DNA of 64,000 bases from Pseudomonas sp. TNT3 (GTDB lineage Bacteria; Pseudomonadota; Gammaproteobacteria; Pseudomonadales; Pseudomonadaceae), in assembly GCF_010095445.2 (NCBI RefSeq), contig NZ_WFGV02000006.1, positions 62,001 through 126,000 of the forward strand, in the 5' to 3' direction. Below are positions 35,137-43,759 of this stretch, one piece after another. How positions within the stretch are numbered: position 1 is the first letter of the stretch; every line of letters begins with the position of its first letter. The position numbers and the translations under genes were made by a program. The notes below the pieces were generated by a model. That model searched no databases, was not told the origin of the DNA, and worked only from the letters and a program-made list of their open reading frames with translations.

Positions 35137-35592
35137 ATGAAAGCACCCTGGAATTTTGCTCGTTTCCTGCCACTGGCCGGGCGTTTGCTCGCACGAGGGC
35201 GTTTGCCGACCTTGTTGTTCGCTGTCGCCAGTAAAGGCGCGAGCCAAGGCAACCGGCTCGGCAAGCTCAAAGACGATCTCCGCCTGTTGCAGGCACTCTG
35301 TCTGGCCTACTGGCGCGGGGAGTACCGTGCCATCAGCCCGAAAGCATTGATTTCGGTGGTGGCGGGGTTGATGTATTTCCTCAGTCCGGTGGATGCGATT
35401 CCCGATTTCATACCGGTTTTCGGCATGCTCGATGACATTGCTGTGCTGGCCTGGTTAATGAAAGTCCTCGATGACGAGCTCAATGCCTTCCGCGCGTGGC
35501 GCAAGCGTCAATTGCCAGAGAAACTTGCTGTAGTCGAGCGGCTTCCGGATAACCCTGAACAACTTCAACTGCAAGGTCCGAAGAAAACCTGA
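35137..35592 (+). CDS. YkvA-family (DUF1232) membrane protein
   Basis: 151 residues from the ATG at 35137, behind GGGAGGA; the adjacent ATG at 35134 is too close to it. The DUF1232 core is plain at about 75-125: ISPKALISVVAGLMYFLSPVDAIPDFIP followed by MLDDIAVLAWLMKVL, one or two hydrophobic segments with the conserved SPVDAIPDFIP motif. The N-terminus is basic. Function is unknown in the family; proposed inner-membrane location. It lies directly behind the paired DnaA boxes. Confidence 0.87.
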   Translation: MKAPWNFARFLPLAGRLLARGRLPTLLFAVASKGASQGNRLGKLKDDLRLLQALCLAYWRGEYRAISPKALISVVAGLMYFLSPVDAIPDFIPVFGMLDDIAVLAWLMKVLDDELNAFRAWRKRQLPEKLAVVERLPDNPEQLQLQGPKKT

Positions 35593-35706
35593 GCCGATTC
35601 AAGTTCATCCTTATATTCAAACCCCCCGCGACCTTGGCCGCTGTTAGGATTACACTTCTAGGGAAAAGTGCCGACTCGCTAAGTGTCGTTGTCCTACGGG
35701 GAAGTC

Positions 35707-36048
35707 ATGGATATTCAGATAATCACACGCGAAGGCGAGCCCGAGTATGCGGTTGTACCATGGGCTCAGTATCAGGCTTTATTGAAAGCAGCAGGCATTG
35801 ATCAACAACCAAAGCGAGTCGCTCCGGAGCGTCCCGCGACAACGCCAGACCAGATTCTTCCCGGTCTGGATCAACTACGCAGTTTGCGCGAAGGAAAGGG
35901 CATCGCCATTGAGGCGCTGGCCCGCACGGTAGGCATCAGTCCGTCTTATCTGGCCTTGATTGAAAGTGGCGAGCGTCTACCCGACGCGGCGATTCGCCGA
36001 AGCCTGGCCTGGGAATTGACGGTGCCAGGTTGGAGGGATGAATCGTGA
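35707..36048 (+). CDS. XRE-family HTH protein
   Basis: 113 residues. The N-terminal about 35 residues (MDIQIITREGEPEYAVVPWA) resemble the short strand region seen in antitoxin-like XRE proteins; the C-terminal half is a Cro/CI helix-turn-helix (LRSLREGKGIAIEALARTVG and SPSYLALIESGERLP). Start ATG 35707 follows GGGGAAG. The stop overlaps the next gene's GTG by 4 bp, and a third gene follows with no gap, so this is a tight three-gene operon. It probably regulates its own operon; an antitoxin role is possible but no known toxin fold is encoded next to it. Confidence 0.85.
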   Translation: MDIQIITREGEPEYAVVPWAQYQALLKAAGIDQQPKRVAPERPATTPDQILPGLDQLRSLREGKGIAIEALARTVGISPSYLALIESGERLPDAAIRRSLAWELTVPGWRDES

Positions 36049-36416
36049 GCGTACGCATCAGTCGTCAACATTGGGACGGATTGCTGGGTGAACTGGATCA
36101 GGCACGCCGACAGCGACATCTGCTGACTTACCGCGCGTTGCTGGAGCGATTGCAGCTACCCACGCCGGCCATGCAAACCCTGACGGCTGCTCTCGAGCAT
36201 CTGGCCGCGCTGGACGCCAAGGCCGAACAGCCTTTGCGCAGTTCGCTGGTGATCAGCCAGGGCGCCAGCCGCCTGCCCCGTACCGGTTTTTTCGAATGTG
36301 TGGAACGACTGGGACGTTTTTCCGGACCGTCCGATGGTGTCGCCGCTGCGTCTTGGCACGCGTCAGAAGTGGTTCGTGTGTTCGAATACGAATACCCCGA
36401 ATCGGCGGAAGCCTGA
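36045..36416 (+). CDS. Conserved hypothetical protein in XRE/Sel1 operon
   Basis: 123 residues from the GTG at 36045, overlapping the XRE stop by 4 bp. I do not recognise a characterised family. The first 70 residues are helical and rich in Leu, Arg and Gln (LGELDQARRQRHLLTYRALL); the second half has a short basic segment and ends acidic (YEYPESAEA). There is no signal peptide or membrane span. The helical N-terminus could be a small winged or bundle DNA-associated domain, but that is a guess. Translational coupling on both sides suggests it works with its neighbours. Confidence 0.75.
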   Translation: MSVRISRQHWDGLLGELDQARRQRHLLTYRALLERLQLPTPAMQTLTAALEHLAALDAKAEQPLRSSLVISQGASRLPRTGFFECVERLGRFSGPSDGVAAASWHASEVVRVFEYEYPESAEA

Positions 36417-36836
36417 GTGTTTTTAAAACTCAAGGCGCGGGCCGGATATTGGCTGGCCCGTCGGTTGTTTCACTGGTCATGGTTTGTTCGCCAGCCTCGA
36501 GGCTGGAGCTGGCTTGAAGGCCAGTTTGCGCGCATGGCCAATCTCGGCGACGTTGGCGCCCAGAGCTTCTATGGCCACATTCTGACGTTTCGTGGTGTGG
36601 GCCTTGGGGCTCGTGAAGAAGGTGTGAGATTGTTGCGCCTGGCAGCGTTGGCGGGCGATGGCAAGGCGGCGTATCAGGTGGGTGTGATCAGTCTGGCCGG
36701 AACGCTGGGCAAGGCGCCAGATCCAGTCGAGGCGGCACGATGGTGGAACCTGGCGGCAAAGGCGGGGCATCCGTTGGCAGAGATGAAGCTAAAAGAGCTG
36801 GCGTCCCGCGACTCCGGGGTTCCACCCTCGATCTGA
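36417..36836 (+). CDS. Sel1-repeat (TPR-like) protein
   Basis: 139 residues from the GTG at 36417, immediately after the TGA of the upstream gene. Residues about 40-130 hold two to three Sel1-like repeats (GDVGAQSFYGHILTFRG; GDGKAAYQVGVISLAGTLG; DPVEAARWWNLAAKAGHPLA). The N-terminus is basic and aromatic (YWLARRLFHWSWFVRQPRGW) and might touch the membrane, but there is no clear signal peptide. Sel1 repeats are protein-interaction scaffolds. It is last in the three-gene operon and converges, 7 bp apart, on the EAL-CBS-GGDEF gene. Confidence 0.82.
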   Translation: MFLKLKARAGYWLARRLFHWSWFVRQPRGWSWLEGQFARMANLGDVGAQSFYGHILTFRGVGLGAREEGVRLLRLAALAGDGKAAYQVGVISLAGTLGKAPDPVEAARWWNLAAKAGHPLAEMKLKELASRDSGVPPSI

Positions 36837-36843
36837 GCTGAAC

Positions 36844-38628
36844 TCATCGCTGGCCTACGCGCGCATCCTCAACCGGCACCGCCAGGCTATCAATCACATG
36901 CAAGCTATACCCCGGCACATTTTTTGCGTGATGCTTGGCTTGCGATGCCATCTCGGCCAACTGGCTGGCATCGAGTTGCTCGCAAGCCTCTGGGTACAAA
37001 TGCACCACGCCAATCGACAGTGACAGCAATGCGAACTCCTGGCGTAAACCCTGACGGTTCGGGCCGATGAAACAACCGGCTTCCAGGTGCTCGCTACGGT
37101 AAAAGCGCCGGCACTGACTTTGGAAGTCGTCCAGCAACTGGTTCAAACGCTTGCGCCAGTCCTCCGGCCCGAGCACCAGCAGGAAGTCGTCACCGCCGAT
37201 ATGCCCGACAAAGTCGCGGGATGGGTCGACGCGATCATTCAGGCATTGCGCCAGGCACAGCAGTACTTCGTCGCCACGCCCGTAGCCGTAAATGTCGTTG
37301 AACGGTTTGAAGCTGTCGATATCGACGTAGCAGATCACCGATTCCCGTTTCTGTTGCAGCAGGCGCGTCAGGCATTGCTGGATCGGCACGTTCCCCGGTA
37401 ACAGCGTAAGAGGATTGGCGTAGCGGGCCTGCTGGATCTTCAGTTCGGTAATCAGCTTGAGCACATCGATCACCCGTCCCAGTCCCAGGTATTCGCCGTT
37501 GAGGGTGATGATGAAGTCCTCCTCGATTCGCTGCCGCGCACGGCTGGTGATGAGGCGACTGACCTGCTGCAAGGATTGGCTCATCTCGACCGCGAGAAAA
37601 TCGTCACTCATCAAGCGGCTGATCGGCTTGCGGGCAAAAAGATCGGTGGCGAAGGGCTTGAGGAGCACGTCCGACAGCGAATGCCGATGGACGATGCCGC
37701 AAGGCTGGCCTCGCTCGTCCAGCACCGCCAGGGAGTTCAGGTTGGCCTGGCGACGAAACGCTTCCAGTACGGTAGCGGTCGGCGTTTCCCGGGGCACGGC
37801 CGCCTGATCATTGAGCAGGGCGCTCAGGTCACTGCCTTCTTCACTCAGCACCAATGCATTGCTGTCGTGCCTGGGCATCAGGTTTCGGGCTTCCCGTGGG
37901 GGATGTTCTTGAGGACGGCAGAGCAAATACCCCTGCACCAGATCAACGCCCATTTCGGTGAGCACCGCCAGCTCTTCCGGTAGCTCAATCCCTTCGGCAA
38001 TGACCTGGGCACGTGAGGCCTTGGCGATTTGCAGGATCGAACCGACGAACTCACGTTTGAGCGCATCCTGATGGATACCATCGATGAAATGTCGGTCGAT
38101 CTTCACGTAATCCGGTCGCAATTCCGACCAGAGCCGCAAGCTCGAATAACCCGCTCCCAAATCGTCCAGCGCAATGGAAAACCCCATTGCACGGTAGTGA
38201 TGGAGCGCGGTTTGCAGCAGCTGAAAATCATCGGTCGGAGTTTGTTCAGTGAGTTCAATCACTACCTGGCTGGGGGCAATCCCGAAATCCTCCAGCAGCT
38301 GTAACGTCCGTCCGGGCTGGTGGGCGGCTTCGAGCAAGGATTCCGGCGAGACGTTCAGGAATAGTTTGCCAGGCAGTTGCTGTTCGTTGAAACGACGGCA
38401 AGCACTTTTGCGGCAGGCCATTTCCAGTTCACTCAGGCGAGCGGCCTGGCGGGCAACGGCGAACAGTGCGATCGGGGAGTGCAGCGGACTGTTGGAGGGG
38501 CCACGGCTGAGGGCTTCGTAGCCGATGATGCGTCGTTCCGAGAGCGAGATGATCGGCTGGAACAGGCTGTGTAACCCGCCTTGAGTCAGTATTGAGCTCA
38601 GTGCGGTCAGCTGTTCTGTCGTGGTCAT
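36844..38628 (-). CDS. EAL-CBS-GGDEF protein, probable c-di-GMP phosphodiesterase with degenerate GGDEF
   Basis: 594 residues, cytoplasmic (no membrane helices). The EAL domain comes first (about 15-245) with an intact EALSRG motif and DDLGAGYSSLRLW; this reversed order is characteristic. A CBS pair follows (about 265-390), able to bind nucleotides. The C-terminal GGDEF domain (about 410-575) carries GGDDF (HIGGDDFLLVLG) in place of GGDEF, so cyclase activity is doubtful and a sensing or allosteric role is likely. By memory PAO1 PA3258 has the same order and also neighbours prc. It is on the same strand as prc but separated by a strong terminator. Confidence 0.88.
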   Translation of the reverse strand: MTTTEQLTALSSILTQGGLHSLFQPIISLSERRIIGYEALSRGPSNSPLHSPIALFAVARQAARLSELEMACRKSACRRFNEQQLPGKLFLNVSPESLLEAAHQPGRTLQLLEDFGIAPSQVVIELTEQTPTDDFQLLQTALHHYRAMGFSIALDDLGAGYSSLRLWSELRPDYVKIDRHFIDGIHQDALKREFVGSILQIAKASRAQVIAEGIELPEELAVLTEMGVDLVQGYLLCRPQEHPPREARNLMPRHDSNALVLSEEGSDLSALLNDQAAVPRETPTATVLEAFRRQANLNSLAVLDERGQPCGIVHRHSLSDVLLKPFATDLFARKPISRLMSDDFLAVEMSQSLQQVSRLITSRARQRIEEDFIITLNGEYLGLGRVIDVLKLITELKIQQARYANPLTLLPGNVPIQQCLTRLLQQKRESVICYVDIDSFKPFNDIYGYGRGDEVLLCLAQCLNDRVDPSRDFVGHIGGDDFLLVLGPEDWRKRLNQLLDDFQSQCRRFYRSEHLEAGCFIGPNRQGLRQEFALLSLSIGVVHLYPEACEQLDASQLAEMASQAKHHAKNVPGYSLHVIDSLAVPVEDARVGQR

Positions 38629-38648
38629 GGCAATCTCTGGCGATAAAA

Positions 38649-38692
38649 AAAGGACCGGGCGGGCTCTTGGTATAGAGCCCGCCCGGTCCTTT
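38649..38692 (-). terminator. Strong terminator downstream of prc
   Basis: GGACCGGGCGGGCTC (38652-38666) pairs with GAGCCCGCCCGGTCC (38675-38689) across an 8-bp loop, flanked by AAA/TTT. On the minus strand it ends in a run of T, so it terminates prc before the EAL-CBS-GGDEF gene. Confidence 0.93.
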
Positions 38693-38759
38693 ATTTCACG
38701 ACAGAATGATGACTGTTTGATGACGCTCCGTAGAGCGTCGCCGTTAAATTGCCATCATC

Positions 38760-40841
38760 TTAGTGCTTGGCCACCGCCGTGTTGAGCTTCAGGTAGTCCA
38801 AAAGAATACGACCGGTCTCGCTCAGGTAAGCATCGTCTTCCGGTTTGGTCTTGTCCGGCTCAGCCGCAATGGCGTCTTCGTCTTCTTTCTTCAGCTCTTT
38901 GAGCGGTTCTTCGCCTTTGGCCTTGCGACGGATATTCTCCATCACCAGCTGTTTGGCTTCGATGTCCGCATGTTGCGCACGACGCTCGGCTTCGTTCAGG
39001 CTGACGGTTTTTTCTTCCATCAGCTTCTGGGCCAGAGCCAGCTTGTCGCGGATGAAGACAAATTCAGCATCCTTGGCCGTACGCACGTCATGCTCGGACT
39101 TGAGCTGCGTAATGTAAGGTTTGAAGGGGTCAACCGCAGGCTTGATGGCGGCCTTGATGGTGTCCCATGGCATGGCTTCAGGCAGCGCGCTTTCGCCGAT
39201 TTCCTTGGTGTCGATAATCGACGGGTAATCGATGTCCGGCAGTACGCCCTGATGCTGGGTGCTCTGGCCGGAAACCCGATAGAACTTGGCCAGGGTCAAT
39301 TTCAACTCGCCGTGATTCAGAGGCTGAATGGTCTGTACCGTGCCTTTGCCGAAAGTCTGGCCGCCAATGATCAGCGCGCGATGGTAGTCCTGCATGGCGC
39401 CGGCAAAAATCTCCGAAGCCGAAGCAGACAAGCGGTTGACCAACAGCGCCATCGGGCCTTTGTAGAACGCGCCCGGGTTTTCATCTTCCAGCACATCGAC
39501 CCGGCCATCGGCGTTACGCACGAGAACGGTGGGACCTTTGTCGATAAACAGACTCGTCAGCTCGGTGGCTTCCTGCAGGGAACCGCCGCCGTTGTTGCGC
39601 AAGTCGATGACCACGCCGTCGACCTTCTCTTTCTGCAACTCGGTCAGCAGCTTCTTGACGTCGCGAGTGGTGCTCTTGTAGTCAGGATCGCCGGCACGGA
39701 AGGCCTTGAAGTCCAGATAGAAGGCCGGGATCTCGATGACGCCGAGCTTGTAGTCCTTGCCATCCTGCTTGAGGTTGAGGACCGACTTCTTGACCGCCTG
39801 GTCTTCAAGCTTCACCGCTTCGCGAGTAATCGGGACAATCTTGCTGGTCTGGTCGTTTGGCGCATTGCTGGCCGGGATCACTTCCAGGCGCACGATAGTG
39901 CCCTTCGGACCGCGGATCAGCTTGACCACTTCATCCAGACGCCAGCCAACCACGTCAACTATCTCTTTGTTGCCTTGGGCAACGCCGATGATCTTGTCGG
40001 CCGGCGCGACCATTTTGGTTTTGTCGGCAGGGCCTGCTGGCACCAGACGCACGACTTTCACCTGGTCGTTGTCGCTCTGCAACACGGCGCCGATGCCCTC
40101 AAGGGACAGACTCATGTTGATATCGAAGTTCTCCGCATTATCTGGCGACAGATAGTTGGTGTGCGGGTCGTAGGACATGGCGAAGGTATTGATGTACGCC
40201 TGGAAGATGTCTTCCGCGCGGGTCTGGTCAAGTCGCGCCAGTTGATTCTTGTAGCGCTTGGTCAGGGTCTCCTGAATCTGCTTGGAGTCCTTGCCCGCGA
40301 TCTTCTGCCGCAATACTTCGTCCTTGACGCGTTTGCGCCACAGGTCGTCGAGCTCTGCGGTGGATTTGAGCCAAGGCGCATCCTTGCGATCGATCAGCAA
40401 GGTTTCCTTGGTATTGAAGTCGATCTTGTCGACGCCCTTGTTCAGCTCGGCAAGGGCGAAGTCCAGACGCGATTTGACGCGGTCCAGGTAGCGCTTGTAG
40501 ATGGTGAACCCGGCGTTGAGGTCGCCGCTTTTCAGGAAGTCGTCGAATTGTGTTTTCCACTTGTCGAATTCGGCGATGTCGCTGGCCATGAAGTAGCTGC
40601 GCGACGGATCCAGCAGCTTGAGGTAGCTGTCGTAGATAATCACCGAGCGCGCGTCATCGAGCGGCGGCTTGCTGTAGTGATGGCGCTTGAGCAATTCGAC
40701 AACGTTCAGGCTCGCGATCACTTCGTCACGATCTGGCTGAAGCTTGTCCCAGCTGTTGGCTGCGAATGTATTGCTCGACATCGGCATCAAGCCGATCCCG
40801 ATAAATAGGGCTAGGGCGGTGCTGGGGAACAGATGCTTCAT
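38760..40841 (-). CDS. prc: Carboxy-terminal (tail-specific) protease, periplasmic
   Basis: 693 residues from the ATG at 40839-40841, which gives a canonical signal peptide (MKHLFPSTALALFIGIGLMP, cleaved near NTFA-AN). An ATG 11 codons earlier (40874) is possible; neither start has a strong ribosome site. Domains: N-terminal helical region, PDZ near 235-320, S41 serine protease, and the C-terminal DUF3340-type tail. The Ser/Lys dyad is visible in SASASEIFAGAM and TFGKGT, with Asp in MQDYHR, at the E. coli Prc spacing. It degrades periplasmic proteins with nonpolar C-termini; the P. aeruginosa homologue (AlgO/Prc, PA3257) acts on MucA forms. It is divergent from qor. Confidence 0.92.
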   Translation of the reverse strand: MKHLFPSTALALFIGIGLMPMSSNTFAANSWDKLQPDRDEVIASLNVVELLKRHHYSKPPLDDARSVIIYDSYLKLLDPSRSYFMASDIAEFDKWKTQFDDFLKSGDLNAGFTIYKRYLDRVKSRLDFALAELNKGVDKIDFNTKETLLIDRKDAPWLKSTAELDDLWRKRVKDEVLRQKIAGKDSKQIQETLTKRYKNQLARLDQTRAEDIFQAYINTFAMSYDPHTNYLSPDNAENFDINMSLSLEGIGAVLQSDNDQVKVVRLVPAGPADKTKMVAPADKIIGVAQGNKEIVDVVGWRLDEVVKLIRGPKGTIVRLEVIPASNAPNDQTSKIVPITREAVKLEDQAVKKSVLNLKQDGKDYKLGVIEIPAFYLDFKAFRAGDPDYKSTTRDVKKLLTELQKEKVDGVVIDLRNNGGGSLQEATELTSLFIDKGPTVLVRNADGRVDVLEDENPGAFYKGPMALLVNRLSASASEIFAGAMQDYHRALIIGGQTFGKGTVQTIQPLNHGELKLTLAKFYRVSGQSTQHQGVLPDIDYPSIIDTKEIGESALPEAMPWDTIKAAIKPAVDPFKPYITQLKSEHDVRTAKDAEFVFIRDKLALAQKLMEEKTVSLNEAERRAQHADIEAKQLVMENIRRKAKGEEPLKELKKEDEDAIAAEPDKTKPEDDAYLSETGRILLDYLKLNTAVAKH

Positions 40842-40981
40842 GCTGATTCGACGCGGGGACAATTGATCACGCATATTAGGCCGTCTTTGAAGTCGCCGGT
40901 TCCACAAAGGGCCGGTCACATAATGCAAGAAAGCCCGACGCTACAGCTACGGGCTCAGTCCAGACTCACTATGGAGGCACT

Positions 40982-41944
40982 GTGAAAGCATTGCAAGGCG
41001 TTGAAGGTCAAGTGGAGTGGGCGCATGAGCCGAGTCCTACGTGTGATGTAGGACAAGTTCGCATCCGAGTGGCGGCAGCGGGCCTCAATCGCGCCGATTT
41101 GTTGCAGAAGGCGGGTCTGTATCCGCCACCACCGGGAGCCAGTCAGGTGCTGGGTCTGGAGTGTTCCGGAGTGATCAGCGAGGTTGGCCCGGGCTCGTCC
41201 TGGCAGGTGGGAGATCGCGTTTGCGCCTTGCTGGCCGGGGGTGGCATGGCCGAGGAGGTGGTAGTCGACGGACGGCATGTGCTGCCGGTTCCTGAAGGTC
41301 TGTCCCTGGTCGAAGCCGCAGCGTTGCCCGAAGTCTATGCGACCGTTTGGCTGAATTTGTTTCAGCTGGCCGGGCTAAAACCCGGTGAGAAAGTTCTGCT
41401 GCACGCCGGCGCAAGTGGAATCGGTTCAGCCGCTATTCAGCTTTGCAAGGCGTTTGGTAATCCGTGTTGGGTCAGCGTCGGTTCTGCCGAGCGTTTGGCT
41501 TACTGCGAAGCGCTGGGTGCGCAGGGCGGCGTCGTACGCACGGGGGAACTGGACAGCTTGAATGACCTGGGGCCGTTCGACGTGATTCTTGATCCGGTCG
41601 GGGGCAACTATGCCGCGCTGAACCTCAAGCTGCTGGCCCGGGATGGTCGTTGGGTGCTGATCGGCTTGATGGGTGGCCGCGAGGCGAAGCTTGATCTGGC
41701 GCAGGTGCTGGCCAAGCGCGTGCAATTACTGGGTTCGACCTTGCGTGCCCGGGACGATCAGTTCAAGGCTGATCTGTTCAGTGATCTCAGCCAGCATGTC
41801 TGGCCGCTATTCGCCGAAGGTCGGTTGAGCCCGCAGCTGGCGAAGACGTTCAAGATCAAGGATGCCGAAGCGGCGTTTGCCGAATTGGCGACCAATAAGG
41901 TGGCGGGGAAGCTGGTGTTGGTCATCGACGAAAGTCTGGCGTGA
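40982..41944 (+). CDS. NAD(P)H quinone oxidoreductase (PIG3-type, MDR superfamily)
   Basis: 320 residues from the GTG at 40982 with GGAGG 5 bp upstream. The zinc-free medium-chain reductase pattern is clear: GLNRADLLQKAGLYPPPPG, GLECSGVI, the nucleotide loop VLLHAGASGIGSAAIQL and LIGLMGGREAKLDL. The quinone-oxidoreductase loop with two Tyr/Pro residues points to the PIG3 subfamily, which reduces quinones with NADPH. Cytoplasmic, monocistronic, and followed by a REPIN. Confidence 0.9.
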   Translation: MKALQGVEGQVEWAHEPSPTCDVGQVRIRVAAAGLNRADLLQKAGLYPPPPGASQVLGLECSGVISEVGPGSSWQVGDRVCALLAGGGMAEEVVVDGRHVLPVPEGLSLVEAAALPEVYATVWLNLFQLAGLKPGEKVLLHAGASGIGSAAIQLCKAFGNPCWVSVGSAERLAYCEALGAQGGVVRTGELDSLNDLGPFDVILDPVGGNYAALNLKLLARDGRWVLIGLMGGREAKLDLAQVLAKRVQLLGSTLRARDDQFKADLFSDLSQHVWPLFAEGRLSPQLAKTFKIKDAEAAFAELATNKVAGKLVLVIDESLA

Positions 41945-41965
41945 AGCCTGGTCCGGCGCAATCCT

Positions 41966-42055
41966 TGTGGGAGCGTGGCTTGCCCGCGATTCAGGCGGCG
42001 CGGTGTGTCAGGCAAACCGCGTTATCGTTCATCGCGGGCAAGCCACGCTCCCACA
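41966..42055. repeat. REPIN (TCATCGCGGGCAAGCC family) with perfect 25-bp arms
   Basis: 41966-41990 and 42031-42055 are exact reverse complements (core ATCGCGGGCAAGCCACGC). They lie between the convergent qor and HAD genes. Confidence 0.9.
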
Positions 42056-42066
42056 GGGGATCTCGG

Positions 42067-42720
42067 TTACTTCCAGTTATGGATTGGCCAGCCAGCCTTC
42101 TCGGCATGTTCGAGCAGTACCGGGTCCGGATTCACAACGTGTGGGAAATCTACCTTCAGCAGCAACGGCAAATCGTTGCGTGAGTCCGAATAGAAACTCG
42201 CGCCTTCGAGATTTTCCTCCTCTGCATCCAGCCATTCCAGCAAGCGCGTGATTTTGCCTTCGCGGTAGGTCAGGGTGCCGACGGTTTGGCCGCTGTACAC
42301 CCCGTGTACCACTTCCAGCTCGATGCCAAGTATCTCGTCGATGCCCAGGCGATCGGCAATCGGTCTGACCAGGTGCGTGCCCGAGGCCGAGATCACCAGA
42401 ATCCGGTCGCCAGCCTTGCGATGGGCGGCGATGGTTTTGGTGGCGTCACTGAAGATGATCGGCTCGATAAAGTCTTCCACCCACGGCCCGACCAAATGAT
42501 CGATCTCTTCAGGTGTACGCCCGATCATGGGTTCCAGGCTGAAGGTCATGTAGTCCTCCATCCGTAATTTCCCGTGACTGTAGGCGTCCATCAGTTCGTT
42601 GTTCTGACGCATGAACGACTCGGGATCGACCCATCCCAGGCGGCCCATTTGCTCGCTCCAGAGGGTGGCGCAGTCGCCATGGATCAGGGTTTCGTCCAGA
42701 TCAAAAATTGCCAGGGCCAT
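42067..42720 (-). CDS. HAD-IB family phosphatase
   Basis: 217 residues. HAD motif I is FDLDETLIHGD (nucleophile Asp and acid/base Asp), motif II is VISASGTH, and the later lysine/Asp region is GASFYSDSRNDLPLL. The helical cap lies between motifs I and II, as in SerB-like HAD-IB enzymes. It hydrolyses a small phosphomonoester; the substrate is unknown. It lies 34 bp after the ABC ATPase on the same strand and so is the last gene of the importer operon, suggesting it acts on the imported compound or a product of it. Confidence 0.87.
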   Translation of the reverse strand: MALAIFDLDETLIHGDCATLWSEQMGRLGWVDPESFMRQNNELMDAYSHGKLRMEDYMTFSLEPMIGRTPEEIDHLVGPWVEDFIEPIIFSDATKTIAAHRKAGDRILVISASGTHLVRPIADRLGIDEILGIELEVVHGVYSGQTVGTLTYREGKITRLLEWLDAEEENLEGASFYSDSRNDLPLLLKVDFPHVVNPDPVLLEHAEKAGWPIHNWK

Positions 42721-42754
42721 CAGTGCAGTTCTCTCTTCAACGTCAGCAAAGGCA

Positions 42755-43759
42755 TCAGGCTACCTCACACAGGGCCGTCGGATCGATGGAAAGCGCCAGG
42801 CGCTGACCGTCGGGATGCAGATCGGCCGCCGAGCGGTTCAGCACATCGACCACCAGTTCCACGCCCCGGGTTTCAACCCGGTAGCGAATCACGTTACCCA
42901 ACAGGCTATGGCTTCGAACCTGCGCATCGAGCTCGCCGTTGAGGCTCAGCTCGATGGCTTCCGGGCGAATCGCGATGCGTCCGGTCACCGGCCGTTGCAG
43001 CAGCTTCGAAGCATTGTCGGCATCCAGCAGGTTGTAGTTGCCGATGAAGCCGGCGGCGAAGGCATCGACCGGCGCGGTATACAGCGTTTCGGCGTCGCCG
43101 CTTTGTACGATTTTTCCCTGATTCATCAGGAAAATGCGGTCAGACATTGTCAGTGCTTCTTCCTGATCGTGTGTGACAAAAATGGTGGTCAAGCCGAGCT
43201 CACGCTGAATCTGACGGATCTGTTCGCGCAGGTGTTTGCGGATCCGCGCATCCAAGGCTGATAACGGTTCATCCAGCAACAACAGGCGTGGCCGTGTAAC
43301 GAGGGACCGGGCGAGGGCGACACGCTGGCACTGTCCGCCGGACAGCTGATGCGGATAGCGCGCGGCGAAGTCGTTGAGCTCCACCAGCTTGAGCACTTCG
43401 GCCACCCGCTTGTGGCTGTCATCGGAATTGACTTTCTGCATGCGCAAACCGAACGCCACGTTTTGCTCGACAGTCATGTTCGGAAACAGCGCATAACTCT
43501 GGAATACCATGCCGATCCCGCGCTTTTGCGGGCTCAACGGCACAAGATCCTGACCATCGAGGAAAATCTTTCCGCCATCGACCGAGGTCAGTCCCGCAAT
43601 GCAGCGCAGCAACGTGGACTTGCCGCAGCCGGAAGGGCCGAGGAGGGTGACGAATTCACCTTTGTGGATCTCGCAGTTGATGTCGCTGAACACTGGGGTG
43701 CCGGCTTGCTTCAATGAGGGGTAGCTTTTCTGAAGATGTTGGACGCTCACATAGCTCAT
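42755..43759 (-). CDS. ABC importer ATP-binding protein (PotA/PhnT-like)
   Basis: 334 residues. Walker A GPSGCGKST, signature LSGGQCQRVALARSL, Walker B LLLLDEPLSALD and switch THDQEEAL are all intact; residues about 245-334 form a C-terminal TOBE-like regulatory domain. It drives the two permeases encoded upstream; start and permease stop overlap as ATGA. The subfamily covers polyamine, iron(III), thiamine and 2-aminoethylphosphonate importers. The adjacent phosphatase-superfamily genes favour a phosphonate or phosphoester substrate, as inference only. Confidence 0.88.
   Translation of the reverse strand: MSYVSVQHLQKSYPSLKQAGTPVFSDINCEIHKGEFVTLLGPSGCGKSTLLRCIAGLTSVDGGKIFLDGQDLVPLSPQKRGIGMVFQSYALFPNMTVEQNVAFGLRMQKVNSDDSHKRVAEVLKLVELNDFAARYPHQLSGGQCQRVALARSLVTRPRLLLLDEPLSALDARIRKHLREQIRQIQRELGLTTIFVTHDQEEALTMSDRIFLMNQGKIVQSGDAETLYTAPVDAFAAGFIGNYNLLDADNASKLLQRPVTGRIAIRPEAIELSLNGELDAQVRSHSLLGNVIRYRVETRGVELVVDVLNRSAADLHPDGQRLALSIDPTALCEVA

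Noticed and set aside
35707..36416. Classical toxin-antitoxin pair
   Set aside because: The XRE protein could be an antitoxin, but the partner lacks HigB, RelE, HipA or other known toxin features and the operon has a third gene; kept only as an open question.
38763..40808. 681-codon open frame on the plus strand
   Set aside because: Antisense to prc, whose catalytic motifs and signal peptide are clear.
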